64,000 nt of DNA from the NCBI GenBank assembly GCA_019925095.2, contig CM034406.1:13364388-13428387 (forward strand), written 5' to 3'. Positions 24,101 to 35,943 of the stretch are shown in pieces. The position numbers and the translations under genes are program-made. This DNA is from Dendrolimus kikuchii. Taxonomy: Eukaryota; Arthropoda; Insecta; Lepidoptera; Lasiocampidae. Each line of letters starts with the position of its first letter. The first letter of the stretch is position 1. Under the pieces are notes generated by a model. The model was not told where the DNA came from. It did not search any database and worked only from the letters and a program-made list of their open reading frames with translations.

Positions 24101-27100
24101 GCGTCCGGCAGCAGTTTGACGAGGACTGCTGACGATTTCGGCTCTGTAAATACCACCGGTGGCTTCTTTTTCGTCTGTGGTTTGGGCGGGACTTTCTGCG
24201 CTGGGGGCGGGGCGGGGACTTGCGTGGGGGGAGGGGGTTGGGATGACGTCCCTTTCCCCTTCCCCTTGCCTTTCTTTCTACCCACTACCACCACGTCACG
24301 GCCCGGGGCGGAACCTATGAAGAGTCTGTGGAGCTCGCCAACGCCGGAACGGCGTTGGTAGTTCAGCGTATCCGACGCCTTGGCCTGAGGGTCTCCCCTG
24401 AGAATACGGAGGCCCTCATGTTCGGCAGACCACATAGACGTGCACCCCGGGACGCGCGCGTCGCTGTCCAAGGTGTTGCGGTAGCGGTCAAGCCCCAGAT
24501 GAGATATCTGGGGCTTGTCATCGATGGAACGTGGAGCTTCGGGGCCCACTTCACCCAACTGGCCCCGAGGTAGATCAAATCTGCTACCGCCCTGGCCAGG
24601 CTTCTTCCGAACGTGGGAGGGCCGGGCGCGGCGGTGAGGAAATTGTACGCCGGCATCCTCCGGAGTATGGCACTGTACGGAGCCCCCGTATGGAGTCATG
24701 CACTATACAGGAAAAAAAAGGACCCTGCTGAGGAGGACTCAGAGGGTTCTGTCAGTGAGGTCCATACGGGGATACCGTACTGTGTCCTGGACGACGGTGA
24801 AATTGTTGGCGGGTGATCCTCCCTGGGATCTCCAGGCGGAGGTGCTTGCAACAGTGTACAGCTTCCGGCAGGATGCTCGGGCGAGAGGAGAGGTGCCGTG
24901 CCTGGCAGAAACTCGGATGATCAGGGCCCAGGCGACCGAGGCTCTGATCCGTATTTGGCAGAGGGACCTGGAGTCCCCAGAAGCTGGGATTGAGACGGTG
25001 GAGGCGTTCCGCCTCCACCTAGCTCGTTGGGTCTCGCGAAAACGCGGGACCCTGACGTTTAGGATGGTGCAGATACTTACCGGGCACGGCTGCTTTGGTA
25101 AGTATCTGCATCAAATCGCGGGGCGGGAGCCCTCCCCGCAATGTCACGAGTGTGGCGTGCTCCAAGATACGGCGTTTCACACGCTCGTGGAGTGCGCCGC
25201 CTGGGGACCCCAGAGAGTCCTCGTAGAAAACGTCGTTGGCCCTGTGAGCTCGCTTCGTAGCATGGTCGAGGCGATGCTCCAGGGCCAGCAATCTTGGCTT
25301 GCGGTTTCCTCCTTCTGCGAGTCCGTCCTGGCGCAGAAGGAGGCCGCAGAAAGAGTTAGGGAGGAGGACGCATACGCGGCCCCATCCGCAGGAGGCGGAC
25401 CGGCGGTAGAGGGCGCCGCTACGCGAATCTTCTCCAATAATTACAGTCACAGGGGGCCGCTGCTACGGGGGTAGCAGCGGACTTCCCCCCCCCCCCCCTG
25501 ATTGATGAAGTGAGTCACTCTACCACCGGGGTGGCCCAGTATTACCGAGCGTGGGGGGGTCACGGTGCAGTAACTCTGTTCTAGATTCCGTGACGCTTCG
25601 TAAAAGCGTTGATACAGGAGCGCAGGTTTAGGTTTAGTGGGTAGTTTGGCGATCGGTTTCTCGCGACTGCTTCTGTTTGAAGCTAGCGTGAAGAACCGGC
25701 CACCGAGAGTCCCACACACCCTCGATGCATGCTTCTGCGCTGCATTTGGCTCTTCCCCCGAAGAGCCCGAGGACGGTGTCCAAAGACATTCCCTCTGCGT
25801 TATCAAAAAAAAAAAAAGGGACTGTAAGGAGAGTGACCCAGGAGTTTGATCGCCGTGCTCTCCAGGAAGTCCCTCGTTATGAGCGCGGTATTGGCGGGCG
25901 CGTTGTCGTGGTGGAGTAGTAGCCCGCGGTTCCTCTTTGTTCGGTCGCTGGTTGCTCACAACACAGAAAATTTCTGTCAAGCATTTGGTAGAGTACCTAA
26001 CATTCGGTGTTGATACTTCTTTCGGTCTCTGAAGGAATTGACACCATGTAGCCAGTCAAACTGAAAAAACTCGCTATCAAAATCTTCCCCCCGCTTCTAG
26101 ATCGCTTCACTTTGATAGGCGTTGATTCGTTTTGAAACACCCAGACCGTCCACTGGCACTTCTTTTCTGAATCGTATTGATAAATCTAGGACTCATCACC
26201 TGTAATGATGTCGTTAACACGCCGAGACGAGCTTGCTTCAAATTTGGTTATCATATCATGGCACCATTCCACACGACCCTGCTTCTGAGCATCGGCGAGG
26301 TTGTGCGGCACTCAACATGAAACTGTCCTCCTCACGCGAAGATGTACATGTAGAATCTCGTGAAGGCTTCCCTATCCAATCTGCAGTACGTGCTGAATCT
26401 CTTGATACCTAACTCGCTTATTGTCCTGGACTAAATTTTTCACTGCTAGCATTTTCTTCAGTGACAGCTGTCAAAGGGCGAACACTTCCTTCTTTATCCC
26501 CCAAAGATAGTCGTCCACCCTTGAATTCGTTGTACTAACGATACAAGGTTGCTTCAGCCATGAATGCCATTTGAAGTCTATCGTACGATTCGTACTGTTT
26601 CAGGCGACACTTGATACCGTAAAAAATCTATAGCGCGAAATGTTCCCGGCACAGATCTATTTTTCAATAAGACATGATAATTTAAACTAGCTCGCAAATA
26701 ATGTGGAGGGAAATTTTAAAATTGGAACGTACCTATTTTTAACCAACTTCCAAAAGGAGGAGGTTCTCAACTTGATTGGTATTTTTTTTATAGTTATAAA
26801 TAATCACATTTTCAAAATAGATTATATCTGGGCAGTCTCTCATACATAAAAACTTTTTTTCGCAATACTTTCTCAGTGGCCTGGTACTTATTTTGAATAA
26901 AAAAAAATATAGATGAAAGAAAGAAATAATTTATTTTCTGGGAAAGCGACAATACAAGGATATAAAAAGAATTCATATATTTCTACGGTTAAATTTATGA
27001 TGTTATACGCCACGTTTCACACAAATGAGGTGAACAATTCGGCTTAAAGCTGTTCTGGAATTTCCTCCAGCACAGCGATGATTTTCACTGCCAACCCAAC

Positions 27101-30100
27101 TCATTCATTAATATTTGGCCTGTCCTGGATATATTTATTATAACGATTTATGCCGGCTTTGGCTTCTTAATGGCAAAATTATAACGTTTGCGCATGATAC
27201 TGCCTTAATCTTTAGTGGTAACTCTTGGGTCGAAACATATCATAGTGCAGAACACGGAGTTGATAGAGTGAGTGACTGGTTGCGCAGTAAAATGTTAACT
27301 CGTTAATGTCACTAAAACTAAATACACCGCCTTTTGGCTTTGTGCTAAAACAGCCCCAGAAACAAGATTCTCCATCACAGCTCACACCTGCTTGCAAAAA
27401 ACTCCTAACTGCATTTGTCCTTCATTCCAGAGAACTGATACTATAAAATATATTGGAATTATACTGGACCAATCATTAAGCTTCAAGACACATATGGACA
27501 ACCTAGTAACCAGACTTCGTAAACTTATATATATCTTTAGAATGCTCAGACATGTAGCAGATAGACAAATAATTAAAATGTTTTATTTTGCCTTGTGCCG
27601 TTCTCTTGTCGGCTACTGCATTACAAAGTGGGGAGGATGTGCTAAGAGTATCCTCCTTGAAGTAGAAAGAGCTCAGCGTGCCATTCTTAAGGTGGGGGCA
27701 GGTCTTCTTTTCCGCTATCCTACCGTTAAACTGTATAAAGAATGGGATGTTATGACAGTCAGGCAAATCTTCATCTTGCACATTGTACTTAAAAAACACT
27801 CTCTTATCGGTTTTAATCAGTCTATACATAAACGACGTAAACTAGATGTTTGTATAACTCCTTTATGTCGTACCAGTCGCACACAAAATTTCTTTTGTTT
27901 TCTGGGTGATTTCCTTTATAATAAAATAAATAATGTATTAAACATATACCCCCTTAATAAATGTACTTGCAAAGCAAAAATTACTAACTTCTTATAAACT
28001 CTCGACTATCAGTCCACTGAAGACCTCGGGATATTCCTAAATGACTATGCTGTTTTCCACTATCAACGTTATTTTCTAATCCCCTCCATGATTCCCTGAC
28101 ACTTCTTATACAACATATGGATCTTAACATTCTCTTACTCATTCACTCCCGCTCAATCTCACATACTCATTCTTACATCACCTATACGAACTTACTGATA
28201 CACAGACACGACATCACACCTATGCACTTGAAAGGCTCACTCTAACACGATTAGTTATAATAATTTTACTAGTATTTATCTTTTTTTTCTTCTCTTAATT
28301 ATCCAACGGGTAGATCCTGGCGACCTGTACCATCGCCAAAGAAGGACGCGTCGACGCCGGAGGTCCGAGCTAGATCTTCCTAGGGGTATAGGGGTTCTCA
28401 CTCACCCGCACATGCCGTCGAGATGTGAGCGCGAGTGTTCCGCACGCGCTCATCTCTTTTCCCGTGGGGCGCGTTACAGACCGCCCCACGCACGAATAAG
28501 ACCAAGAAGTAGCCGGGGGACACGTCCCCTGGCATAAGAAGAGGCCCAGTGAGGGGGACCCACGCCTGCCAGGGCACAGCGGAGTCGGGCTGCCCATTTC
28601 CTGTAGCCCTGGCATAAGGCGCAGGACGGAACACCTAGGGGTTTTAGTGGGTATCCCTAACTGAGAGTGCCAATAGCGTGGCACCAGTTCTGACTGGGCA
28701 CGCTAGTGCCACCCCCGATCTCGCGAATCCCACACACTCACACAGGTCGCGAACATCCCCCCAAGCTTCTGTGCCTGTCGCGGCTTAGTCCTCAAACGGA
28801 TTTCCCCTGGCCAAAAAATAAATAAAAAATGGTGACCTGTACCACAGATTTATTTTTAACCTAATTCAGGCAACCAGCCTCTTAGTTAATGTTGTTACTA
28901 GTTTTAAGTGTCACTGTATACTTAAAGAGGAAATAAAGAATTATGTTATGTTATGTTACATATAGAAGGTATTCTTGCCAATAACAGAATCTGTTAAAAA
29001 TAAAAAAGAAGTAATTTAAGTTTTTTTTGTAAATTGGGATGTTATTATAATGCTTTAATATTTGTTTTTTTTAGATGACATAATTGTGTTAACCTTGAAC
29101 AAGGATTTGTTATTTAACAATTATATAAGACCTATTTGCTTATGGAGAGAGGAAACAAAGGAACAGGAGAATGTCATAGGTCACAACGGTGTTGTAAGTT
29201 ACTTTCATTAAAAGTCAGTTTTCTATGGAATCCTTATAAATCTAAATTCGTCATATTCTCCTATACTTATAAGCATGTATATCAGTTATTTTACTCGTTA
29301 ACAACAAATTTTTGAGATGAGTGAATACATAAGAGTACATTCGTAGATACATATCTGAACAAATATAATTATTATGATATAATCTTATTATTCATTTACT
29401 TATCATAGGTTGAATTTTGTCATTACTTGAATGGAGCTTATGTCAAATATTAACCGACAGTAAGGCAAATGGACGGTCGGTCAGGCACAGAAACCGACCA
29501 TATGAGACGATGTACATATCCGAACGTGTGGTGTGAAAGAGACGAAGTATGATAGAAGGGAACAGACGACGAATGGCGAGCGTAATTATATTAAATGTCT
29601 GTAAATAAAAATACATATTTGTATGTTTGTCCCCTAGATCATATGATATATACCTTTATGGTTTGCCCTCTATGTATTTCGGAATTATTGATGAGATTGT
29701 GAATAACCTTTGGTAAGGTATTATGAGGACGCCCGTGAGGGTTTCTGGTTCAAAAACAGAATAGACAACCAAACATTTATTTTTTCATCTTCCTTTATTT
29801 GGGACTTTTGCCACATAGGTATGTCAGCCCCATCATCTCCTAAACACACAATAACTCATATATTAAATTTTAAATAATGAGCTGGCTAACAAACTAGCCG
29901 TCTTTGCGGCTGGCTCTGCCAGAATTTTTATAAAATTACTTACATCAAAACGATTCAGTCCCAACCCCCTCATCACTTGTTCTCAGTCTTCTTTATTTTT
30001 GTTGCATTCCATTAACAGATGTTGAACATCCTCACGAGTTCCACACAGTAGGCAGTTTGGAGAATCAACTTTGCCCATCAGGTGGCCAAAATTTCTTATC

Positions 30101-32352
30101 GGGAAGTGACCTGTACGGATTCTATTTAGTAGTTTTATATATGGTCTGTTTAATTTTCCTACAGAAAACCATGGAATTTGGGGGTTGTGACTCTATCTTT
30201 TTGTACCATATATTATCTTTTTCTTTACCTCTCTCATGAAAGCATTCTTTGAATTTAGAAATACATAATTTTTTACATGTATACAGATATTTTCTATGGT
30301 CTGGTTGTATAGAAGTTGGGTCCCCTTCGATCACTTTAGCTAGTTTGTCAGCGATCTCATGACCTCTTAACCCAATATGCGATGGAACCTATTGCAACTT
30401 TAAAACTATATTTTTCTGAGAAAAATGGTATTTTTTTTTTGATAATTTGATAAACAATCGAGATATCTCTGAAGCCAGAGGTACATCGAAAACAATTTTT
30501 TACTTTAGGTATATCTACTTTAATACAATTTTCTGCGGCAGGGCGAGCTGTCGTAAGTGGCGACAAAACAATCCACAGCCATGTGGTACGGTATTTGCTC
30601 GTCTGGATAGCTATCATCCCTGGTCTAGAGTATGCCGCACTAACAATCTTGAGTTGTATTCCGGCATTAGTGGCCGCGTTCTAGTCTTCCTTTAGAGAGC
30701 GGCAGCACATTGGTAGCAATTTTGGTATTACAAATGTCCATCGGCAATAGTAACCGCTTCCCGTCAGGTGGGCTGTCTGTCTGTCTACTGAACTTATGCA
30801 AAAACAAGATGAAAAAAAGTTTAAAAAAAAGCGGAAAAAATGACGTTATGTTTCTAGAAACATGTAGGATTTCGGGTTTTAGATTTGCACGTCTTTATTA
30901 CTAGACGATTATCGTATTAAAATATGAATTTGAATAGTGTATATTTTATTTTATTCTAACCTTTAGGTAACTGGCTGGAGTCGTAACGTGAACAATGGTA
31001 CTGGACCAGAGAAACCGACGCAAGGGAAATTCCTGATAGTATCCACTGAAGACTGCAGGGCGTCGTCTCACGCAGAGTTTGACGATTTCACTCGAGACAC
31101 AACTCTCTGTGCTGGTAAGTGTCTTTCATTCATATTACTAATCTATACGAACATTATAAATGCGAAAGTTTCGATTTACGTATGTTGCTCAATCATTCCA
31201 GAACAGCTTAACAGATTTGGATAACTTTTGGCAAACAGACAGATTATACTCTGGAATAGTACATAGGCTACTTTTATCCCGGAAAAATGTACCGACCCCG
31301 TGGCATAACATTAATGCGAGTGAATAGGGAGCATAGACTAATATTTTATAAAGAATCGTTTTGCCCGTCTTTTGTATGGAAATTCAACTTTATACTCTAT
31401 CTTCCGAACAATACAAAGCATTGAAAGAAAATACACACTAAAATATAATACAAAGTTGCTGTTTTTAATGGTTAAAATCTTCATTTTCTTTACCAATTTG
31501 GGTTACACTTTCAGACAGACAGAAAAAATGTTAATAAAGAACATTTATGATTATATAATGACAGCCCATAAACGTTCCACTGCTGGGCTCGGGCCTCCCA
31601 CTATAGGGGATCCGGCAGTATACCCGCCACGCTTGTCCAAGGCCGCTTGGCAGGTTTGACACATCCGTTATTTCGATGTGCAGGTTTGATCACGATTTTA
31701 TCCTTCCCCGTTGTTAGTACGTAAATTATAGATCAGAACACTGCCTAAGTGGTGCCTGCGTTCCGGCCAGGATTTGAATTTATACATTAGCAACAATAAA
31801 GTTGCTGCCAATGTGCTGCTGACCTCGAACGTGAAACTGGAACCGACTGATACCGGTACACAACTCAAAGTTGGGCAAATACTCTACCATCTGGCTACGG
31901 GTTGTTTTGTCGCCTCTTATGACAGGCCGCCTGACCACGTGCTAGTATTCTTTTTCTGTATCTGTACAGATATAAAGTATTTTTCACCCTTCTATGGTTT
32001 TATTTATTTTTATGGCAGAACATAATTTGCCGGGTCAGCTAGTTCAATATAAATGTCATATCGTTCTTATATTTTCATGAATGTTTTATTTCTAAAACCA
32101 TCGGTTTGCGTTTCATTGATGCCAAAAAAATTTTGAACAGGTTACCGTAACGGCACAGGCGTATGTGACGGCGACTGGGGGGCCGGGATGTATTTAAGAG
32201 AAAAGGGAGATCCCAAGTGGAGGCTTCGAGCTGTAGTATCTTCATGGCTTGATAGTGGCGATGGTTTCCTCTGCAATGTCTATCAATACGTCATCTTTAC
32301 GGACGTCGCCCAGTACTTACCTTGGATCAAGAATATTATGGCCACTACGTAA
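15151..32352 (+). CDS. gd-like serine protease homolog, gene 2 (complete, 8 exons, 452 aa)
   Basis: Exons: 15151-15363, 16473-16635, 18523-18649, 19371-19576, 23057-23227, 29075-29193, 30967-31114, 32141-32352; all GT/AG, 1359 coding bases without an internal stop. Residues 1-26 form a signal peptide (hydrophobic IGVLALLFVNG). Residues 28-125 (from SPCPGIFDY to CYGPEG) resemble the N-terminal domain of gastrulation-defective proteins. A Pro-rich linker (residues 146-157) leads to the trypsin-like domain from CGTVP (183). Active-site state: His position is Ser239 (SSVSC where AAHC is usual), Asp295 is kept (NDIIVLTL), Ser position is Trp395 (CDGDWGAG). There is no R-IVGG activation site; the segment reads PLILRGES. 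Known of the family: gd acts in the extracellular dorsoventral protease cascade. Inferred: a secreted pseudoprotease, perhaps regulatory or in immunity. The start ATG is the one shared by genes 2-4, directly before the signal peptide. Confidence 0.88.
15920..16130 (+). repeat. Short retroposon (ctagctgtacccggcagacg family), gene 2 intron 1
   Basis: Starts actagctgtacccggcagac and is followed by duplicated aaaccatcccgggaccc-type pieces. It matches about 44862-44960 in gene 3 and 63191-63420 in gene 4 at the same intron position, so it predates the duplications. Confidence 0.65.
16134..16312 (-). mobile_element. R1-clade retrotransposon 3' fragment, gene 2 intron 1
   Basis: Reverse complement of the ORF2 end and 3'UTR of the element at 23984-25818 (blocks tgcaccgtgacgcccctac and gcaagtccgctgctacccc). 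The matching piece in gene 3 intron 1 is the right part of 47812-48450. Confidence 0.75.
16636..18522 (+). other. Gene 2 intron 2
   Basis: AT-rich. It is collinear with gene 3 intron 2 (48776-50433) except for a block at about 17345-17570 (gaaggccacgacacaccttc), which recurs in reverse orientation at about 46150-46370. That block is a common lepidopteran interspersed repeat. No gene is seen. Confidence 0.6.
18720..19260 (+). repeat. Family B repeat fragments in gene 2 intron 3
   Basis: Blocks ccacctgatggaaagtcgcc, aacaccaacgacgaagtcaa and tagactaggggtggtagcca belong to the same short family as 22490-22715 and 47893-48133. A related stretch is in gene 3 intron 3 (50640-51175). The 120-codon open frame across it is not treated as a gene. 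Confidence 0.6.
19840..20825. mobile_element. Non-autonomous Tc1/mariner-type element (986 bp), gene 2 intron 4
   Basis: The left end CAGTCGCGGTATGAAAAGG pairs with the right end CCTTTTCATACCACGACTA over about 22 bases with two mismatches. Both ends are bordered by TA (19838-19839, 20826-20827). The interior is AT-rich and includes (TAAA)n and (TATC)n runs with no transposase. It is not present in gene 3 intron 4. Confidence 0.8.
21044..21272 (+). repeat. SINE/RTE-like retroposon, gene 2 intron 4
   Basis: Has the typical head ctagctgcgcccgcagttta, the middle tttcatcaaaatccattcaa and the tail gtttataatatttgtagag. In gene 3 the flanks join without it (tgtagtacacacgtgg near 52421), which gives a clean empty site. 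Confidence 0.75.
21611..22369. mobile_element. LTR-like block (TGTTACGTGCGAGC to GCCACA), gene 2 intron 4
   Basis: A 759-bp block with TG...CA ends and no coding content. A matching copy is at 52808-53699 in gene 3 with matching flanks, so insertion came before the duplication. A convincing target duplication is not seen. Confidence 0.5.
22490..22715 (-). repeat. Family B retroposon, gene 2 intron 4
   Basis: Tattttatttttattgcagg at the left is the poly(A) tail in reverse; the body (gcagacggcccacttgatgg to ccctaccacctga) matches the copy with a target duplication at 47893-48133. Confidence 0.75.
23672..26884 (-). mobile_element. mariner (DD34D) lineage 2, gene 2 intron 5, with nested R1 element
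   Basis: Imperfect terminal repeats (CGTGGAACACTCAAAAAG, and CCAGGCCACTGAGAAAG on the other strand) are flanked by TA (23670-23671, 26885-26886). Traces of the transposase are visible on the minus strand, but no long frame survives. The gene 3 counterpart is 54703-56682. Confidence 0.82.
23984..25818 (+). mobile_element. R1-clade retrotransposon with inverted 5' part, inside mariner
   Basis: Flanked by a 16-bp target duplication ggactgtaaggagagt (23968-23983 and 25819-25834), with an A13 tail before the right copy. From 23984 to about 24318 the sequence encodes, on the minus strand, the C-terminal part of an ORF1 (GRKKGKGKGKG, proline-rich, VLVKLLPDAEKKGVTYRDVL). From about 24325 the + strand encodes ORF2 after the catalytic core (LRVSPENTEALMFGRP, YLGLVIDG), then GTLTFRMVQILTGHGCFG, the CHEC finger and SFCESVLAQKEAAER, and then the 3'UTR. 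Frameshifts and stops make it dead. The inverted 5' piece fits twin priming during insertion. Confidence 0.82.
27110..28970 (+). mobile_element. CR1/Jockey-like LINE fragment, gene 2 intron 5
   Basis: Reverse-transcriptase remains: TFAHDTALIFSGNSW, where the FADD box has lost an Asp to His, then IKYIGIILDQSLSFKTHM and the C-terminal region to 27997. Stops and frameshifts lie between 27307 and 27420. The 3' end carries aaataaagaa and a (ttatg)n tail near 28935-28960. It is absent from gene 3 intron 5, so it inserted after the duplication. Confidence 0.8.
28333..28830 (+). mobile_element. R1-type 3' end insert, nested in the LINE
   Basis: Target duplication ggcgacctgtacca (28319-28332) and ggtgacctgtacca (28831-28844), one mismatch. 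It ends in aaaaaataaataaaaaat. Blocks gggttttagtgggtatccct and ctcaaacggatttcccctgg match the 3'UTR at 12521-12672. GC-rich and non-coding. Confidence 0.82.
29985..30345 (-). mobile_element. LINE ORF2 C-terminal fragment, gene 2 intron 6
   Basis: The minus strand reads RTGHFPIRNFGHLMGKVD followed by CLLCGTREDVQHLLMEC, the Cys/His finger at the end of many Jockey/CR1-type ORF2 proteins, then a stop. No equivalent was found in gene 3 intron 6. Confidence 0.7.
30526..30790 (+). repeat. Family B retroposon, gene 2 intron 6
   Basis: Starts caattttctgcggcagggcg; the matching copy before gene 3 exon 7 is 57768-58030. Shared position, so it predates the duplication. Confidence 0.7.
31553..31960 (+). 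repeat. Family A repeat, gene 2 intron 7
   Basis: Collinear with 2655-3145 (gene 1) and 58792-59225 (gene 3). Confidence 0.75.
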
Positions 32353-32393
32353 AACCTGCATTTAGATCGCTAATGATGATCGAATGAGCTCTA

Positions 32394-32399
32394 AATAAA
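32394..32399 (+). terminator. Polyadenylation signal AATAAA, gene 2
   Basis: 41 bases after the stop codon, at the same distance as in genes 1 and 3. Confidence 0.65.
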
Positions 32400-32585
32400 T
32401 TATTATGTAGTAATATTTACCTTGTTATGGCTTCATTTGGATAACCTGCATATTCGTATCCTGCTGAAACTATCCTAGTTTTAACTGAATTCAAAAATGA
32501 AGGAGCTTCTCCATTCGTAGTGTACTTTTCATATGTGCTTAGCCATGATATCTTTGTTCCTCAACCAATTGTTTTTTTTTTCTTA

Positions 32586-32760
32586 CTAGCTGTGTCCGCG
32601 ATTTTGTCCCTGTAGATTTTTTTTCGCGGAACCCTAAAAGAAAAGTAGCCAAAGTTACTCCTTATAATATCAGCTATCCGCCAGTGAAAGTCCCGTCAAA
32701 ATTAGTTTAGCAGTTCAGAAATAAGCCGGAACATCCAGACTGACAGATAGACAGAAAAAA
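32586..32760 (+). repeat. SINE/RTE-like retroposon after gene 2
   Basis: Head tactagctgtgtccgcgatt, middle ctatccgccagtgaaagtcc, ending in a gacagatagacagaaaaaaa tail. The same element follows gene 1 (4222) and gene 3 (59774). Confidence 0.7.
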
Positions 32761-33045
32761 ATTGATATAAGTACCGTATATACTTTCATATGCATTTAGT
32801 ATAGATTATACATAATAGATACTACATAAATACACCTATTGAATATATCCAAGCTAAGCAAATTACACTTATGCAAGAAAGAAAAACGCTATTTGAAGAA
32901 ATGGCGACGTAAATACATTCCTTATGTATGTAATGAGTACAATAATCTATCTCTGTGTCAAATTTCATCCAGATCCGTTCAGCTGTTTGGCCTGATTGAG
33001 CAACAAACATCCATCCCAACTATGGCATTTATAATATAAAGTATA

Positions 33046-33745
33046 CTTAGTCTGGCCATAAATACTGTTACAATTAAAAAGAATCAAAATATTACATTTG
33101 AATTTGGAATCTGTCATTTTTATATGATTGTTCATTGTGTTTTCTCATTTTGGCGCCAATACATTGTACAACATTTTGCGATATTAAAATAGAGTGGGGC
33201 GATAAAGAGAACCGAATCGCTCTTATTGCATTACACAACGTAGGTTTGGAGACAAATGCAATTTTTAAAACTCACAAAAAGATCTGGCCGTCCACGTAGT
33301 GTTCGTACGAAAAAGGTGGTCAAAGCAGTAAGGGAAAGAATTCGAAGAAATCCTGTTCGAAAGCAAAAGATTTGGTCTCGGGAGATGAAGATATCACCTA
33401 GAACCATGTTGCGTATTTTAAAAGATGACTTAGGACTTGCAGCCTATAAGAGACGCACTGATTATTTCTTAACTCATAATTTAAAAAAGAATAGGGTGGT
33501 AAAATCGAAACAACTACTGAAGCGAAGTATGCAAAGGGAAGTCACAGAAAATTTTTGTTTACTGATGAGAATTTTTTTACAATTGAGCAACATTTTAACA
33601 AACAAAATGACCGTATTTATGCTCAAAGCTCTAAGGAAGCTTCTCAATTAGTCGACAGAGTGCAATGTGGCCATTGTCCGTCTTCAGTGAAATTTGGCAG
33701 AAAGCTATATGCCGTTACACAGTGGTGTAGTAAAATCATGTAAAC
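33046..33745 (+). pseudogene. Tc1/mariner-superfamily transposase fragment
   Basis: The left end tctggccataaatactgtta looks like a terminal repeat. The coding traces shift frame several times: WGDKENRIALIALHNVG near 33190, SGRPRSVRTKKVVKAV from 33268, SPRTMLRILKDDLG, then TDENFFTIEQHFNKQNDRIY from 33558, which carries the first catalytic Asp. The rest of the catalytic domain and the right terminal repeat are missing. The surrounding region after gene 3 (about 59930) lacks it. Confidence 0.75.
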
Positions 33746-34620
33746 AATAAATTTAGGCGTGGCTGTACAGCTCTACTTGCAAATGAGGAACGAATTTTAT
33801 TTTCAGCGTATGTACGCTGATCATGATGTCATGGTCATCATGAAAAATCATAACAATGTTCTTTACTGATTTTTTAATGAAGTAAATAGTAGTTTTAGCT
33901 CCAGGCGTCAAAAACAAAACACCAAATTAAATTCAAATTATCATTTTGCATGTTCAAACTTTAACTTTAAATATATTGACAAAAAAAAGCTTACAAAAAC
34001 TATGTGTATAAAATTTTGACCTTCAAAAAACTTGTTTAACAACCTTTTGCAGATAGTTTTTTGATCTCCGTATGTTTTTCCGTATTGGATTGCTTTTTAA
34101 GGATAAGATTATACAGGAATTTTAAGTAGTGGGGAGGTGAAGTGGGGAGGGGGGTCCAGAGATCTTGAAATATTTTTTTTTAATAAACATAACCTCACCT
34201 TTTTTCACTGATTTTTTTGCTAGTGTTGCGCTTCGATCGTAGGTCCGAAATTGAAAAATCCTTTCAAAATTAAAAAAAAAGCCAGTAATCAGCATAAAAA
34301 GAGCCAAAATAACCCAAAAACCAGCTTAATTGGATAAAAATGAAGAAAAAACACAATAGAGCACATTTATATACACTACAAGAGTAACCATTCAAAATGG
34401 CGACCAATAAAGGCGATATTTTTTTTACGTAATCGCATTAATTTATATTTAACCAATATTTAAAAAAAAAATTCAACAGTGTATTTAATAATAAAATTTA
34501 TATAATTAATATATTGATTCATTGTCATATTAAAATCCAACTTGCTAGTCGTCCACTAAATTGATAAATAAAACAAATGTTTCATATGAGACTTTCAAGG
34601 CGTCGTAACTGTCTGTGTGT
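33746..34620. other. AT-rich intergenic DNA
   Basis: About 33840-34050 matches 59930-60125 after gene 3. No gene is seen. Confidence 0.5.
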
Positions 34621-34624
34621 ACAA

Positions 34625-34765
34625 AAAAAATAGTAAATGGTTACAGTCGGTTCTGGGACTCGTCGGCCGCTGCCGCGGCACGCTCGTTTCGCTCGCTCGG
34701 CTCATGCGCTTTAGTCTGAATATCACCTAACATAACCGACTGTTTGTGTATAAAATAAATAGTAA
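34625..34765. repeat. Reverse unit of the GC-rich repeat seen at 4672-4990
   Basis: Contains gttacagtcggttctgggac and cggcacgctcgtttcgctcg, the reverse complement of the 4672-4990 unit. Confidence 0.7.
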
Positions 34766-35855
34766 ATCGAAATTATTATAAAACACAGCACAAGTCGTCG
34801 TAAAATCAAAAATTAACAGAAGAAAGCACATTCACTCAACTACTAGAGAAAAGGAATAAAATGGCGGCAATAAAAGGGGCAATAAAGGCGGCAAACAAAA
34901 ATATTTATAAATTTTATATCCGAAAATTATATAAAACAATATATTAATTAATTCTTAATCTTGAGCTACAAGATTTCGAATTTCTTAATTACAAATCGAT
35001 AAGTATTAATGACATATCGATTAATTTATTTTTATAATAACACCTTGTTAGCCAAGCCATTAAAAATAAAAGTGACACTAAAAACTGTTACTTTTTAATC
35101 AATCGATTATATATGTCTAGCATTAATTTGTATTTATGCGTCAATTAAATTTGAAACTTTATTTCTACATTAAAAAACAGTTTTAGTGTTACAAAAAGTT
35201 CTAGTGGTTATATGTAATTCATGAGTACATTCGTAAACAATTCGTGAGTACATTCATAAACTCAAATCACGGTTTGTTATTGTCAAAAGTGGCACAATTT
35301 TACAACAAAAATAAGTGAGGTTATGTTTATAAACTAAAAAAATTTTTAAACCTCCGGACCTTAGGGGTTGTCGTAGGGGTAAGTATACCTCCCCCCTATT
35401 CACTACGCCCACCCACTACTTAACATTTGTGTATTAGATTCTTAAGTAGCAGCCAACTCTTCAGCTTTATATATAAGTATAAGATATATATTTGTGATTT
35501 ACTTCAGCTCTAATTTGAATATTGCATACAGCCTGAATGACATATATGAATAATTTGTATATCTGTAACATATACCTAAACACGGTTCTTACAAAATATA
35601 CATATTATACATTAATGAATTTAAATAACTAAAGAATATAATTAACGATAAGTCGACTAGTGAAACAGGTAATAAATACATTACACAAAATAAAAATAAA
35701 AATGGATAAGCCTGCATTCTCTAAACTGGTACTGGCGGGCTCATAGGTGGTTGAGTTAATACCCTACAGCTGTGGCTCATAATGAAACAAAAGAAAGAAA
35801 AACACCGGCTTCCAAAGTAACTTAAAAGCAAAAAAATAAATATTTTCTACAACAT

Positions 35856-35943
35856 CTTGAAGTCGGTGCAAAGTAAAGTATAAAAATTAATATATTTTGA
35901 TTTGCTATTGTTATTTTATGTTTTGTTTGGCACCGACTTCAAG
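35856..35943. repeat. Foldback element, second copy
   Basis: Same arms and loop type as 10554-10641, with matching flanks (caccggcttccaaagtaa). Confidence 0.75.
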
